From UBA1081 sp964443825 (GTDB lineage Bacteria; Bacillota; Clostridia; Oscillospirales; Acutalibacteraceae): a DNA stretch of 31,343 bases. Positions 15,089 through 24,662 of the stretch are shown here, piece by piece. Position 1 is the first letter of the stretch, and every line of letters starts with the position of its first letter. Location: NCBI GenBank assembly GCA_964443825.1, contig CAYUEV010000016.1, positions 1-31,343 on the forward strand. The letters run 5' to 3'. The position numbers and the translations under genes were made by a program. The notes under the pieces were generated by a model. The model saw only the letters and a list, made by a program, of their open reading frames with translations, ran no database searches and had not been told where the DNA came from.

Positions 15089-16936
15089 TTACGAATCCGC
15101 CATAATTGCCGCGAAATCCTGTTCGCCGATTTTCTCGTTTTTAATTAAGTACTCGGCGACTTTTTCTAATTTATCGTTGTGTGTTTTAAGGATTACCGTG
15201 CATCTGTTATAAGCGTTGGTGATAATTTCGCTCACTACCGAGTCAATTTTAGCGGCTATCGTCTCGGAATAATTTTTAACGGCTGAATAATCTCTTCCCA
15301 AAAATACCTCGTCGTTGCCCGAGCCGAACGTAATCGGTCCTAATTCGTCGCTCATGCCGTACTTCGTGACCATCTGTCTCGCTAAATCGGACGCTCTTTC
15401 TATATCGTTGGACGCGCCCGTAGATATATCGCCGAACGTAATCGACTCCGCGACTCTCCCGCCTAGGAGAACGACAATCTCCTCCTGCATACTCTTTTTT
15501 GATTTATACAGCTTGTCTTCCGTCGGCACGGACATGGTGTATCCTCCCGCCGAGCCTCGCGGGATAATCGACACCTGTCTTACCGGGTTCTGCGTTTCAA
15601 GGTAGTACGTCGCCACGGCGTGACCCGCCTCATGGAAGGCCGTGAGGCGCTTGTCGCTGTCGGTGATTTTATGGGATCGTTTTTCTGTTCCCACGAGAAC
15701 TTTAATCGCCGCTTCCTCTACTTCCGACATTGTAATTGAGTGAAGTCCTCTTCTCGCCGCCAATAAAGCCGCCTCGTTAAGAAGGTTTTCAAGGTCGGCT
15801 CCCGTAAAGCCCACGGTCGATTGAGCGATTTTTTCCAAATCGACGTCCGGCGCTAAAGGCTTGCCCTTAGCGTGAATTTTAAGAATTGCCTCTCTCCCCT
15901 TTATATCCGGGTAGCCTACGGTCACTTGTCTGTCGAATCTGCCGGGTCTTAAAAGAGCGGGGTCTAATATATCGGGTCTGTTTGTAGCGGCTATTACTAT
16001 TACGCCGTCGTTAATTCCAAAGCCGTCCATCTCGACCAGCATCTGGTTTAAAGTCTGCTCGCGCTCGTCGTGACCGCCGCCCATGCCCGCGCCTCTGTGG
16101 CGACCTACGGCGTCTATCTCGTCTATAAATATAATGGAAGGCGAATTTTTCTTAGCCTGCTCAAAAAGATCCCTTACTCTCGACGCGCCTACGCCTACGT
16201 ACATCTCCACGAAATCAGAACCCGAAATCGAGAAAAACGGCACGTCGGCCTCGCCCGCCACGGCTTTGGCGAGAAGAGTTTTACCCGTTCCCGGAGGGCC
16301 TACAAGAAGCACGCCTTTAGGAATTCTCGCCCCTAATTCCTTAAATCTGTCGGGCGCTCTTAAAAAGTCGACAAGTTCTTTAAGTTCTTCTTTCTCTTCG
16401 TCCGCTCCCGCCACGTCGTCAAACGTGGTTCTGTGCTTATCGTCCTTGCCTTTTATTCGCGCTTTGCTGAAGCTTATGGTGCGGTTGTTTTCGCTCGCTA
16501 TGGACTGCCCCATCTTGCGGAACATAAAGTACATTAAGAACATCAAAAGCCCCATCATAATGATAGACGGCAACAAACTTGTAAGCCACGACGAGGTTCT
16601 TCCCGCGTCGTAGTTGTACTTTACGCCGTTCTTTTTGGCTGTTTCATGAACGTCGCTCAGAAACAGGTCTACGTTGGGAACGGTATATTTATATACAATA
16701 TCCTTCCCGTCGCTTTTCAATTTATATGTTAAATTTCCGCTGCTTATGTTGAGCTCGTACTCTTCAATATCGTTTTTCTCAAATAGAGCAACTATCTGAT
16801 AATATTCCTTTTTATCTTCGCCGCTCGGTCTTGACATAAAAAGAAACATCGACGCCAAAAGAATCGCGGGAATTAAGATATACGGAAGAAACGCCGTCCA
16901 CCTTCTTCCGCCTTGATTGTTATTGTTATTTTCCAA
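15089..16936 (-). CDS. ftsH: ATP-dependent zinc metalloprotease FtsH, TTG start
   Basis: Membrane-anchored AAA+ protease that degrades misfolded membrane proteins and regulators. At 615 aa it is typical. The start is a TTG at 16936 with a good AGGAG 9 nt upstream; the N terminus is Asn-rich. A first membrane helix lies at about 14-31, an extracytoplasmic domain at about 32-110, and a second helix at about 113-133. The AAA domain has Walker A GPPGTGKT near 212, IIFIDEIDAVGRHRG near 270 and an SRH with NRPDILDPALLRPGRFDR. The protease zinc site HEAGH is near 434, with the family's third-ligand region later on. It follows tilS and hpt, the conserved Firmicutes order. Confidence 0.98.
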   Translation of the reverse strand: MENNNNNQGGRRWTAFLPYILIPAILLASMFLFMSRPSGEDKKEYYQIVALFEKNDIEEYELNISSGNLTYKLKSDGKDIVYKYTVPNVDLFLSDVHETAKKNGVKYNYDAGRTSSWLTSLLPSIIMMGLLMFLMYFMFRKMGQSIASENNRTISFSKARIKGKDDKHRTTFDDVAGADEEKEELKELVDFLRAPDRFKELGARIPKGVLLVGPPGTGKTLLAKAVAGEADVPFFSISGSDFVEMYVGVGASRVRDLFEQAKKNSPSIIFIDEIDAVGRHRGAGMGGGHDEREQTLNQMLVEMDGFGINDGVIVIAATNRPDILDPALLRPGRFDRQVTVGYPDIKGREAILKIHAKGKPLAPDVDLEKIAQSTVGFTGADLENLLNEAALLAARRGLHSITMSEVEEAAIKVLVGTEKRSHKITDSDKRLTAFHEAGHAVATYYLETQNPVRQVSIIPRGSAGGYTMSVPTEDKLYKSKKSMQEEIVVLLGGRVAESITFGDISTGASNDIERASDLARQMVTKYGMSDELGPITFGSGNDEVFLGRDYSAVKNYSETIAAKIDSVVSEIITNAYNRCTVILKTHNDKLEKVAEYLIKNEKIGEQDFAAIMADS

Positions 16937-16972
16937 TAAAAACAGCTCCTGTTAAATACTATATGAAAACGG

Positions 16973-17527
16973 TTATTTTTTAGAGTATACGCTTTCTTTT
17001 AAAACGCCCACGAACGGGAGATTTCTGTACTTTTGGTCGTAATCAAGCCCGAACCCCACAATAAATTCGTCCGGCACGACCGCTCCGACGTAATTGGCTT
17101 TTATGTTGACTTCCCGTCTTTCGGGTTTGTCAAAAAGAGCGCAGATTTTTACGCTTTCGGGTTTTCTCGCTTTTAAAATATCCAAAAGATACGAAAGCGT
17201 TTTTCCGCTGTCTAAAATGTCTTCCACAATCAAAATATCATACCCGGCGATATCGCGGTCAAGATCCTTTAAAATTTTAACCGTCCCGCTCGTTTTAACG
17301 TCACCGCCGTAACTCGATACCGACATAAAATCTATCTCTAGGGGGATTTTAATTTCCCTCATAAGATCCGCCACGACGATAACCGCGCCTTTTAAAATAC
17401 TTATAAGCAAAAGTCTTTTGCCCCGGTAATCGCGGGTAATCTCTTCCCCCAGGCGCTTTATTATATTTTTCATCTCGTCTTTAGAAAAATATATTTCTTT
17501 TATATCGTCTAACATATCGCCGTTCAT
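16973..17527 (-). CDS. hpt: Hypoxanthine phosphoribosyltransferase
   Basis: Salvages hypoxanthine (and often guanine) with PRPP to make IMP or GMP. At 184 aa it is full length. The PRPP-binding motif is VIVEDILDSGKTL at about residues 97-109. The flexible-loop region around SVSSYGG near 69-75 and the C-terminal DEFIVGFGLDY near 151-161 are characteristic of HPRT. The start at 17527 is one base after the tilS stop. A second ATG four codons in is possible, since neither has a clear Shine-Dalgarno. The tilS-hpt pair is a conserved Firmicutes linkage. Confidence 0.97.
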   Translation of the reverse strand: MNGDMLDDIKEIYFSKDEMKNIIKRLGEEITRDYRGKRLLLISILKGAVIVVADLMREIKIPLEIDFMSVSSYGGDVKTSGTVKILKDLDRDIAGYDILIVEDILDSGKTLSYLLDILKARKPESVKICALFDKPERREVNIKANYVGAVVPDEFIVGFGLDYDQKYRNLPFVGVLKESVYSKK

Positions 17528-17528
17528 T

Positions 17529-18896
17529 TTAATCAGTTCTCTTGTTCTCCGTCTTTATAAGAATAACGCTTTCGGTTTCCATGGTAATTTTGGCGTAATC
17601 GGAAGTCCCCGCGCCGTAAATCCACAATATATCGTTTTCGTTTGCCAATATCGGAATTTTTCCTCGGTCTTCGGGCGGTATTCCCCTTTCGCTAAATAAA
17701 TTTTTGAGGGTTTTAGAGTGTTCGCTCCCCGGGAATTTAAACCTGTCGCCTTCCCGCCTTAATCTAAAAAACGAACCCGCTAATTTTCCCCCGTCCAAAA
17801 AATAATATTTAAAACCGTCCGCTCCATTATAAAGCTTTATATTTTTTTTGTCAATAGGGGCGATATATACCTTAAATAATCCCAGTTTATACTCCGTTTT
17901 AGCGGGGTCGAAAGGCGTTTCTTTAAAACAAAAACCGTCGTCTTCGTCTAATTTGTAAAGGTATTTTCCGTTTGAGCGGATTTTGACGCCTTTAAAACAC
18001 GCGCTCCCGCCTTTTTTAAGAACCGAGTCGAGAAGAGCGATCTGCCTAGAGGTTATGTAAGATCCGCCTGAAAATTTTACGAATTTCATTAAAACGCCCG
18101 TTCTTATTATATAAGGCGAATTTAAAATCTTATCGACTTCTATTTTACCGTTGTTAAAAGACTCGTTATATTTCGCTTCGATGGTTTCGTTTATAAAATC
18201 GTCGGCTGAGGATATAATTTTACTGAACGATAAAAAAGCGCTTTCAACAGACGGGTTGATTTTTCTAAGCTCGGGTATTACGTTATGCCTGATAATATTC
18301 CTTCTCGCGTCGTCTAAAAGATTTGTGCCGTCGGTTACAAAATCTAAATTCTCTTCTTTTAAATAGTCTTCGATTTCTTCCCTCGTGCATTCGATTAGAG
18401 GCCTTATAACGTTGTCCCTTTTAGGGTTTATGCCCGAAAGACCCTTTAAACCCGTGCCTCTCGAAAAATTAAAAACTGCCGTTTCAAGAGAGTCGTTTAA
18501 ATGGTGAGCCGTGGCGATAACCGGTTTTTCGTAATTTTTAGCGATCATATTTAAAAATTCATATCTTACTCTTCTGCCGCACTCTTCTAAGCTCTCGCCC
18601 GTCTCTCTTGAAATTTCGGGAACTGAAAAATCGCCTAAAATAAAATCAATTCCGCGTTTTTTACAAAATTTCCTTACAAAGTTCTCGTCCCTTAACGCCT
18701 CCTCGCCTCTGATGTGGTGATTTATATGAACGCATGTCAAATTATAAGGCTCGTTTTTTAAAAATTTATTGAAAAAATGCAAAAGGCACAAAGAATCGGC
18801 GCCGCCGGACACAGCGGCGACCACGGTCTTTACGTCTTTTAACATATCGTATTTTTTTATAGTGGCAAAAACTTTTTCCTTAAAAGTGTCCGTCAT
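17529..18896 (-). CDS. tilS: tRNA(Ile)-lysidine synthase
   Basis: Attaches lysine to cytidine 34 of the CAU-anticodon isoleucine tRNA so that it reads AUA instead of AUG; normally essential. The 455-aa protein has the PP-loop ATP pyrophosphatase motif AVSGGADSLCL at about residues 25-35, HINHHIRGEEA near 58 and TAHHLNDSLET near 126. The C-terminal substrate-binding part (from about 365) has LRREGDRF and the KNLFSERGIPPEDRGKIPIL segment typical of TilS. The gene lies 14 nt after dnaB with a weak GAAGAAG upstream, and 1 nt before hpt. Confidence 0.97.
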   Translation of the reverse strand: MTDTFKEKVFATIKKYDMLKDVKTVVAAVSGGADSLCLLHFFNKFLKNEPYNLTCVHINHHIRGEEALRDENFVRKFCKKRGIDFILGDFSVPEISRETGESLEECGRRVRYEFLNMIAKNYEKPVIATAHHLNDSLETAVFNFSRGTGLKGLSGINPKRDNVIRPLIECTREEIEDYLKEENLDFVTDGTNLLDDARRNIIRHNVIPELRKINPSVESAFLSFSKIISSADDFINETIEAKYNESFNNGKIEVDKILNSPYIIRTGVLMKFVKFSGGSYITSRQIALLDSVLKKGGSACFKGVKIRSNGKYLYKLDEDDGFCFKETPFDPAKTEYKLGLFKVYIAPIDKKNIKLYNGADGFKYYFLDGGKLAGSFFRLRREGDRFKFPGSEHSKTLKNLFSERGIPPEDRGKIPILANENDILWIYGAGTSDYAKITMETESVILIKTENKRTD

Positions 18897-18910
18897 AAAA
18901 TCTGCAATGT

Positions 18911-20293
18911 TTAAGCTTCTTCTTCGTCTCTTGCGTATTCTCTCGTCGTAAACTCAGTAAAATTAGAATTCCACGCTAAAGGAACAGTCCCGGTAGGCCC
19001 GTGCCTGTTCTTGGAAATTATCAGTTCCGCCTCGTCGATTCTAATATCCTCGGGATTTACGTTAGCGGAATCTTTATAATAATCCTCTCTATACAGCATA
19101 AGGACAATATCCGCGTCCTGCTCGATAGAACCCGACTCCCTCAAATCGGACAACTGCGGCTTTTTAGAACGACCTTTTTCTTCCGTCCGCCTCGCCAGCT
19201 GCGCGCAGGTGACTACGGGGACGTTTAAGTCTTTCGCCATCATCTTAAGGCTTCTCGTAATTTCAGAAACTTCCTGAACCCTGTTGTCCGTCTTTTTTGT
19301 GGAGCTCATAAGCTGAAGGTAATCAATAAAAATGCAGTCTACGTTCTTAAGCTGCCTCGCTCTCGCTTTCATTTCGGGAACCGTTATATTAGGCGTGTCG
19401 TCAAAAAAGAGCTCCAAACTTGAAAACGACGACGAAGCCTCGGCGACTTTCCGCCACTCCTCCGGCGACAGCTTCCCGGTGCGGAATTTCGTGCTTTCCA
19501 CCCTCGACACGGTCGACAACACTCTTTGGGCGAGCTGCTCTTTTGACATTTCGAGCGAAAAAAACAACACCCGTTTATTGTCGTAAGCCGCGACGTTCCT
19601 CGCCATATTAAGAGCAAAACTCGTTTTGCCCATAGCCGGGCGAGCGCCTATTATTATAAGGTCGGAGCGGTTTAAGCCCGTTATTTTTTTATCAAGCTCT
19701 GAAAAACCCGTGTTAAACCCCGCGTATTGGTCGTAAGGGAGCTTAGAAAGGTCGTAAAGCGTCTGATAAACCGAAAAGACAATATCGCTTAATTTTGATG
19801 GTCCTGTCAAGGCTTTGCCCCGCCTTATGTCGTATATTCGCTGTTCCGCTGAATCGAGCAGCTCTTCGGCGGTAAGACTTGATTGCCGGGCGTTCTCGGT
19901 TATATCGCCGCACGCTAAAATAAGAGAGCGTATATAATATTTTTCCAAAACGATATTGGCGTAATACGCGACGTTTGAAACGGACGGCACGTTTTTGGAT
20001 AGAGCTAAAAGATAGGCTTTATCGGACTCTCTGTTCTCGTTTGGATTAGACTTCTCTAAATAATCTAAAACCAACACCGGGTCGATAGCTCCCCCGTGCG
20101 ACGCGTCTAGGGCGATTATCGCGGAATATATTTCTTTATGCTGCGGGAGATAAAAATACTCGGGCTTTAATATTATCGCGACCGACGAAATACAAGACGG
20201 GTCTAAAAGCAAAGAACCCAAAACCGCCTGTTCCGCGTCTAAGCTAAAAGGCAGTTCAAGATTATCGCTTGATAAATACTGATCGTTTGGCAT
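18911..20293 (-). CDS. dnaB: Replicative DNA helicase DnaB
   Basis: Hexameric 5'-3' helicase of the replication fork (called DnaC in Bacillus subtilis). The 460-aa protein has an N-terminal primase-contact domain (SLDAEQAVLGSLLLD at about residues 17-31). The RecA-like ATPase domain follows: Walker A GARPAMGKTSFALNMA near 214, LFFSLEMSKEQL near 247, CIFIDYLQLM near 320 and the conserved SDLRESGSIEQDADIV near 378-393. The order rplI-dnaB is widely conserved in Firmicutes. The start at 20293, 19 nt after rplI, has no obvious Shine-Dalgarno. Confidence 0.98.
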   Translation of the reverse strand: MPNDQYLSSDNLELPFSLDAEQAVLGSLLLDPSCISSVAIILKPEYFYLPQHKEIYSAIIALDASHGGAIDPVLVLDYLEKSNPNENRESDKAYLLALSKNVPSVSNVAYYANIVLEKYYIRSLILACGDITENARQSSLTAEELLDSAEQRIYDIRRGKALTGPSKLSDIVFSVYQTLYDLSKLPYDQYAGFNTGFSELDKKITGLNRSDLIIIGARPAMGKTSFALNMARNVAAYDNKRVLFFSLEMSKEQLAQRVLSTVSRVESTKFRTGKLSPEEWRKVAEASSSFSSLELFFDDTPNITVPEMKARARQLKNVDCIFIDYLQLMSSTKKTDNRVQEVSEITRSLKMMAKDLNVPVVTCAQLARRTEEKGRSKKPQLSDLRESGSIEQDADIVLMLYREDYYKDSANVNPEDIRIDEAELIISKNRHGPTGTVPLAWNSNFTEFTTREYARDEEEA

Positions 20294-20312
20294 TATAAAA
20301 ATTTTTAGAGAG

Positions 20313-20753
20313 TTATTCCCCTACCGTGATTTTAAGTTTAGCCGAGACGCCCTGATAAAGTTTTACTTCGCAGTCGTATGTCCCGTATTGTTTTATATCC
20401 TCTATTTTAACTTTTCTCTTATCGACTTCTATTCCAATCTGGCGACTTATCTCCTCCGCCACTTCCTTTGCCGTTATAGAGCCGAAAAGCCTTCCGCTCG
20501 AGCCCGCCTTGGCGCTGATTTTTATAACGTTCCCCGAAAGTGCTTTAGAAGCTCTCAAAGCGTTCTCCGTGTCGGTCTTTATTTTGTACTCTTTAGCGTT
20601 TTCTCTGTTTTTAAGTTCCGTTAAACTCTGAGCGGAGCTTTCGCTCGCAAGTCCTCTCGGGAAAAGATAATTCCTGGCGTAACCGTCTTTTACGCTGACT
20701 TTTTCGCCTTTTTTACCTAATGATTTTACGTCTTGATTCAATATAACGTCCAT
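20313..20753 (-). CDS. rplI: 50S ribosomal protein L9
   Basis: Large-subunit protein with two globular domains joined by a long helix; it binds 23S rRNA near the L1 stalk. The 146-aa protein begins MDVILNQDVKSLGKKGEKV and has DGYARNYLFPRGLA at about residues 23-36, the L9 signature. A helix of about 40 residues follows, then the C-terminal domain with KAGSSGRLFGSIT near 81. It lies 19 nt after gdpP and upstream of dnaB, a classic gene trio. Spacing to a GGG-containing weak ribosome site is short. Confidence 0.98.
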   Translation of the reverse strand: MDVILNQDVKSLGKKGEKVSVKDGYARNYLFPRGLASESSAQSLTELKNRENAKEYKIKTDTENALRASKALSGNVIKISAKAGSSGRLFGSITAKEVAEEISRQIGIEVDKRKVKIEDIKQYGTYDCEVKLYQGVSAKLKITVGE

Positions 20754-20772
20754 AATAATCCGCCCTTTAAAT

Positions 20773-22743
20773 TTAATTTGACCGCGCGTATTCTTCTAAA
20801 GCTTCTACGAGCTTAAGCTTAGCGTCCTCATAACTAATAGACCCGAGTTGCGCCGCCGCCATCGTATGATGACCGCCTCCGCCCAACTTTTCCATTATGA
20901 CCTGTACGTTTACCCTCCCATATGACCTGGCAGAAATCGAAACGCCGCCGAAATCGTCCTCATATATTACAAACGAAGCGTCCACATTTTCTATATTTAA
21001 AAGACTGTCTGAAGCTTTAGACGCGACGAGCCTTGGATCGGGAACGCCTTTTTCCACTTTGGCGAACGCGTAGTTTCCTTTAATTTCAGCGCCGTTTACA
21101 ATGGAATTTACCGCGGTATTCTCTTCAGCCGAAGCCGAAAACAATTTTCTCACGGTTATTGTGTTAGCTCCCGTATCCCTAAGATACGCCGCCGCCTCGA
21201 ACGTCCGCACGCCTGTTTTTAACGTGAAATTCTTTGTGTCAAGGTAAATTCCCGCGAGAAGAGCCTCCGCCGCCTCGGGAGATATTTTCGGTTTAGACGG
21301 CATATATCTTATTAACTCCACTACCATTTCGCTCGCCGAGGACGAATTGGGCTCATGAAAAAATATAAGCGCGTCCGACATATAATCTACCGAAGTTCTG
21401 TGATGGTCGATGACGACTTTTTTTGAGGCTTTTTCGGCTAAAGCCTCCAAATCGCAAAGTTTTGAGCGCATTACGTCCGTCACAACGACGAGCGTACCCT
21501 CGTCGCATAAATCCAAAGCCTTTGATTCCTTTATAAAAGCGTCGTCGCCCTTCTTTTCTTTATAGTATTTTATCAGAGGAGTCGCCATGGTGTTTTTTTC
21601 GTCGATAAAAATTTTAGCTTTCACGCCTATATTTCTAACGGCCTCATAAATTCCTATAGTCGCTCCCACCGAGTCGAGATCGGAATTTTTATGACCCATT
21701 ATTATAACCAAATCCGAGTGTTTGATAAGTTCCTCAAACGATCCCCCGACTATTCTGGACTGCACTTGATTGCGGCTTTCAACGCCCGTGGCCACGCCGC
21801 CCACAAAATTATAAACGTCGTTTTCGTTTATGACAACCTGGTCGCCGCCTCTTCCTTTCGCCATATCGAGGGCTTTTCTCGCGGCCGACTCGCAAGTTAC
21901 TAAATCAAACCCCGCCGCGATTCCTACCGACATTGTAAGACCGTTATACCCCGGTTCGGGTCTTTTGTTTCTTACCTCGTCAAGCGCCCTGAAGCCGTCC
22001 CTTTTCATGCGCTCGAACGCGCCGTACTCCAATATAGCGAGAAATCTTCCGTCGCCTAATTTCCTGAATATGCACGGATACCTTGAAAACCAGGAGTTTA
22101 TTATTCTTTCAACATCGCTCAAAAGAGATGAAAACTGGTTTTGCGTCATGGAAGACGAAACTTCATCCATAGCGTCTATAGAGGCTATCGCGACGACGGG
22201 GCGCGATTTTTTATACTTTTCGTCAATATTTTTAAAGTACGTGTCGTCCACGAAGCAAAGTATATACTCGTCTTTTTCCATGCCGGGAATATCTTGAATA
22301 TATACCGTATACCGTCTTTCGCCGTAATCTACGTCGGTTCGCCCTTCCTTTAACCCGTCCTCGATTTTTTGAGGGTCGATAAAGCAGCGCACTTCGCGTT
22401 CCGATAATTTTCTGTCGCCTAAAACTTCCTTTTCAAAAAGATTATTGTACCATAAGATCGAGCCGCGATCGCCCAATATAATAAACGGCAGAGGTATCGA
22501 CGAAACTCTGTTCTCGCTGTCGCTGTAAATAAAAGAGTTAAGTATCTCAACCGACTTCTTAAGGTCCTGAAAATTTCGCCTCTCAATAGCCAAGGTTATA
22601 AGCGAGAGTACGATCCCCAGAACAATCTCAACACAAGCGATATTGTATTCTCTTAGGTATAAAGTCACGCCGCACACAGCCGCGGAAAAGAAAATTACAA
22701 TAAAAAACAGAGGATGCAGCCTGACAAAATCTTTGAACTTCAT
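20773..22743 (-). CDS. gdpP: Cyclic-di-AMP phosphodiesterase GdpP
   Basis: Membrane protein that hydrolyses c-di-AMP to pApA and so influences turgor, cell-wall and potassium homeostasis. The 656-aa protein has two N-terminal helices at about residues 12-28 and 34-52. A degenerate PAS domain lies around 75-165, and a degenerate GGDEF domain around 180-300, where the diguanylate-cyclase signature is absent (the region reads RKLGDGRF). The DHH domain follows, with GHKNSDLDSVG near 349 and VIDHHRTS near 442, and the DHHA1 domain has GGGGHHTMAAAQ near 618-629. All catalytic metal-ligand motifs of the DHH/DHHA1 type are visible. The gene lies just upstream of rplI, as in many Firmicutes, and 45 nt downstream of the RNase J gene. 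I see no good Shine-Dalgarno before its ATG. Confidence 0.97.
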   Translation of the reverse strand: MKFKDFVRLHPLFFIVIFFSAAVCGVTLYLREYNIACVEIVLGIVLSLITLAIERRNFQDLKKSVEILNSFIYSDSENRVSSIPLPFIILGDRGSILWYNNLFEKEVLGDRKLSEREVRCFIDPQKIEDGLKEGRTDVDYGERRYTVYIQDIPGMEKDEYILCFVDDTYFKNIDEKYKKSRPVVAIASIDAMDEVSSSMTQNQFSSLLSDVERIINSWFSRYPCIFRKLGDGRFLAILEYGAFERMKRDGFRALDEVRNKRPEPGYNGLTMSVGIAAGFDLVTCESAARKALDMAKGRGGDQVVINENDVYNFVGGVATGVESRNQVQSRIVGGSFEELIKHSDLVIIMGHKNSDLDSVGATIGIYEAVRNIGVKAKIFIDEKNTMATPLIKYYKEKKGDDAFIKESKALDLCDEGTLVVVTDVMRSKLCDLEALAEKASKKVVIDHHRTSVDYMSDALIFFHEPNSSSASEMVVELIRYMPSKPKISPEAAEALLAGIYLDTKNFTLKTGVRTFEAAAYLRDTGANTITVRKLFSASAEENTAVNSIVNGAEIKGNYAFAKVEKGVPDPRLVASKASDSLLNIENVDASFVIYEDDFGGVSISARSYGRVNVQVIMEKLGGGGHHTMAAAQLGSISYEDAKLKLVEALEEYARSN

Positions 22744-22788
22744 AGGTTAGAATAAAACGGTAAAATTATTTCTAAACGGCAAACTCCG

Positions 22789-24630
22789 CTAAATTTCTAA
22801 AATTATAGGTATAATAACGGGTCTTCTCTTCGTTTTTTCGTATACGAACTTTGATATTTCATCTTTAAGTTTATTTTTAAGCGACATAATATCCCGCCGC
22901 CTTGTATCTGAAAATTTGTCAAGAATATCGGTCGCGATCTCTTTGGTTCTATTAAAAAGATCCGCGGACTCTTTAACGTAAACAAACCCGTTAGAATAAA
23001 TAACAGGCTCGGACATATAATACCCCGAGGAAGCGTCAATTACGGCCGCTATCACTATAACTCCGTCTTCCGACAAAAGCTTTCGCTCTTTTAACACGAC
23101 GCTCCCCACGTCCCCCACGCCGCTTCCGTCGACGTAGACATTTCCGGCGGGAACGCGCTTAATCGAGTAATTGTTGGGCGAAGTAAAAGTAATCTCGGTC
23201 CCGTTTTGAGCTAAGATTATATTCTCAGAGCGAAATCCCATGCTTTCCGCGAGCGCTTTATGGCAGAACAAGTGCTTCTGCTCCCCATGTACGGGGATAA
23301 AAAATTTAGGCTTCACAAGACCTAAAATGAGTTTTTGCTCCTCCTGGCACGCGTGTCCCGAAACGTGAACGTCGTACATGCTCTGGTAAACGACTACCGC
23401 CCCCAATTTCATAAGTTCGTTTATAACGTTGGCGACCGTTTTTTCATTTCCGGGGATGGGCTTCGCCGAAATGATAACGTAGTCGTTAGCTCCGATTGAC
23501 ACTTTTCTGTGGTCGGATTTAGCCATTCTCGCGAGAGCCGACATAGGCTCTCCCTGGCTGCCCGTGGTGATAATTACAAGCTCCTCGTCGCTGTAGCGCT
23601 TTATATCGTCGATGTTTATTATTATGCCTTCCGGGATATTGAGATAACCTAATTCCCGGCTGATTGCCACGACGCTTTCAAGACTTCTCCCTGAAAGAGA
23701 TACTTTTCTCCCTAAGGAAGAGGCGACGTTTATAATCTGCTGAACCCTATGAATATTTGAGGCGAAGGTGGCGACTATGAGCCTTCTTTTCCCCGCCCTT
23801 CTAAAGAGACTTTCAAAGGACGCGCCGACTTTTTTCTCGCTCTCGGAAAATCCCGAACGCTCCGAGTTTGTGGAATCCGAGAGAAGGCACAACACGCCCT
23901 CGTTTCCGAGCGTCCCGAACCGGGTTAAGTCTATCATGCCTCCGTCTATGGGAGTCGAGTCGATTTTAAAGTCGCCCGTATGGACTATTGTTCCATCGTC
24001 GCATTTTACGGCGAATCCCAAAGAGTCGGGTATGGAGTGATTTACATGTATCGCCTCTACGCTAAAATTCCCCGCCGTAACGACGTTTCCGGGCTTTATC
24101 GCGTTAAGATTAAATTTCTTGCAATCCATCTTAGCGTCTTGTAACTTATACTCGATAAGCCCTATAGTCAGCTTTGAGCCGTAAATCGGGACGTTCGCGA
24201 TTTTAAGGAGATGCGGCAGCGCCCCGATATGGTCCTCATGCCCGTGAGTTATAAACACGGCTTTAATTTTAGCCGCGTTTTGCTTAACGTAGGTAAAGTC
24301 GGGTATAACGCTGTCTATTCCAAGCATGGACGCGTCGGGGAACGAAATTCCGCAATCGACTATAATAATGTCGTTTTTAAATTCAAATAAAGTTATGTTT
24401 TTGCCGACTTCCCCAAGACCCCCTAAAAAAGTGATTTTAAGAGGACTTTCAAATCGCGGCGTCTTGTCGGGGCGCTTTCTCTTGCGTCTTTTTGGGTAAG
24501 AGTCCTTCCTCTTTTCTATTTCAACAGCGGTAGCCCGGGCATTGCTCCTCGCGGAACGGATTTTTCCGTATTTGGCCGTTTTGAAACGCTCCTCGGCGCC
24601 GTCGCTCACATGTTGTTTATTGTTAGTCAT
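22789..24630 (-). CDS. rnj: Ribonuclease J with a basic N-terminal extension
   Basis: Metallo-beta-lactamase/beta-CASP ribonuclease with endo- and 5'-3' exonuclease activity, a main mRNA decay enzyme in Firmicutes. Of 613 aa, the conserved core starts at about residue 65 (LKITFLGGLGEVGKN). Zinc motif HGHEDHIGA lies at about 127-135, HTGDFKID near 215, and the beta-CASP segment with TTGSQGEPMSAL and VHVSGHA near 350-425, followed by the C-terminal dimerisation part. The first 60 residues are not part of the RNase J fold: they are rich in Lys and Arg (KRRKRKRPDK near 48-57) and probably disordered. The ATG at 24630 has only GGTG at short distance, so a later start is conceivable, but no better site is visible. 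Only one copy is in the window, so J1 versus J2 cannot be assigned. Confidence 0.96.
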   Translation of the reverse strand: MTNNKQHVSDGAEERFKTAKYGKIRSARSNARATAVEIEKRKDSYPKRRKRKRPDKTPRFESPLKITFLGGLGEVGKNITLFEFKNDIIIVDCGISFPDASMLGIDSVIPDFTYVKQNAAKIKAVFITHGHEDHIGALPHLLKIANVPIYGSKLTIGLIEYKLQDAKMDCKKFNLNAIKPGNVVTAGNFSVEAIHVNHSIPDSLGFAVKCDDGTIVHTGDFKIDSTPIDGGMIDLTRFGTLGNEGVLCLLSDSTNSERSGFSESEKKVGASFESLFRRAGKRRLIVATFASNIHRVQQIINVASSLGRKVSLSGRSLESVVAISRELGYLNIPEGIIINIDDIKRYSDEELVIITTGSQGEPMSALARMAKSDHRKVSIGANDYVIISAKPIPGNEKTVANVINELMKLGAVVVYQSMYDVHVSGHACQEEQKLILGLVKPKFFIPVHGEQKHLFCHKALAESMGFRSENIILAQNGTEITFTSPNNYSIKRVPAGNVYVDGSGVGDVGSVVLKERKLLSEDGVIVIAAVIDASSGYYMSEPVIYSNGFVYVKESADLFNRTKEIATDILDKFSDTRRRDIMSLKNKLKDEISKFVYEKTKRRPVIIPIILEI

Positions 24631-24662
24631 TAACGCACCGTTATAATGTTATTTTATGAAAT

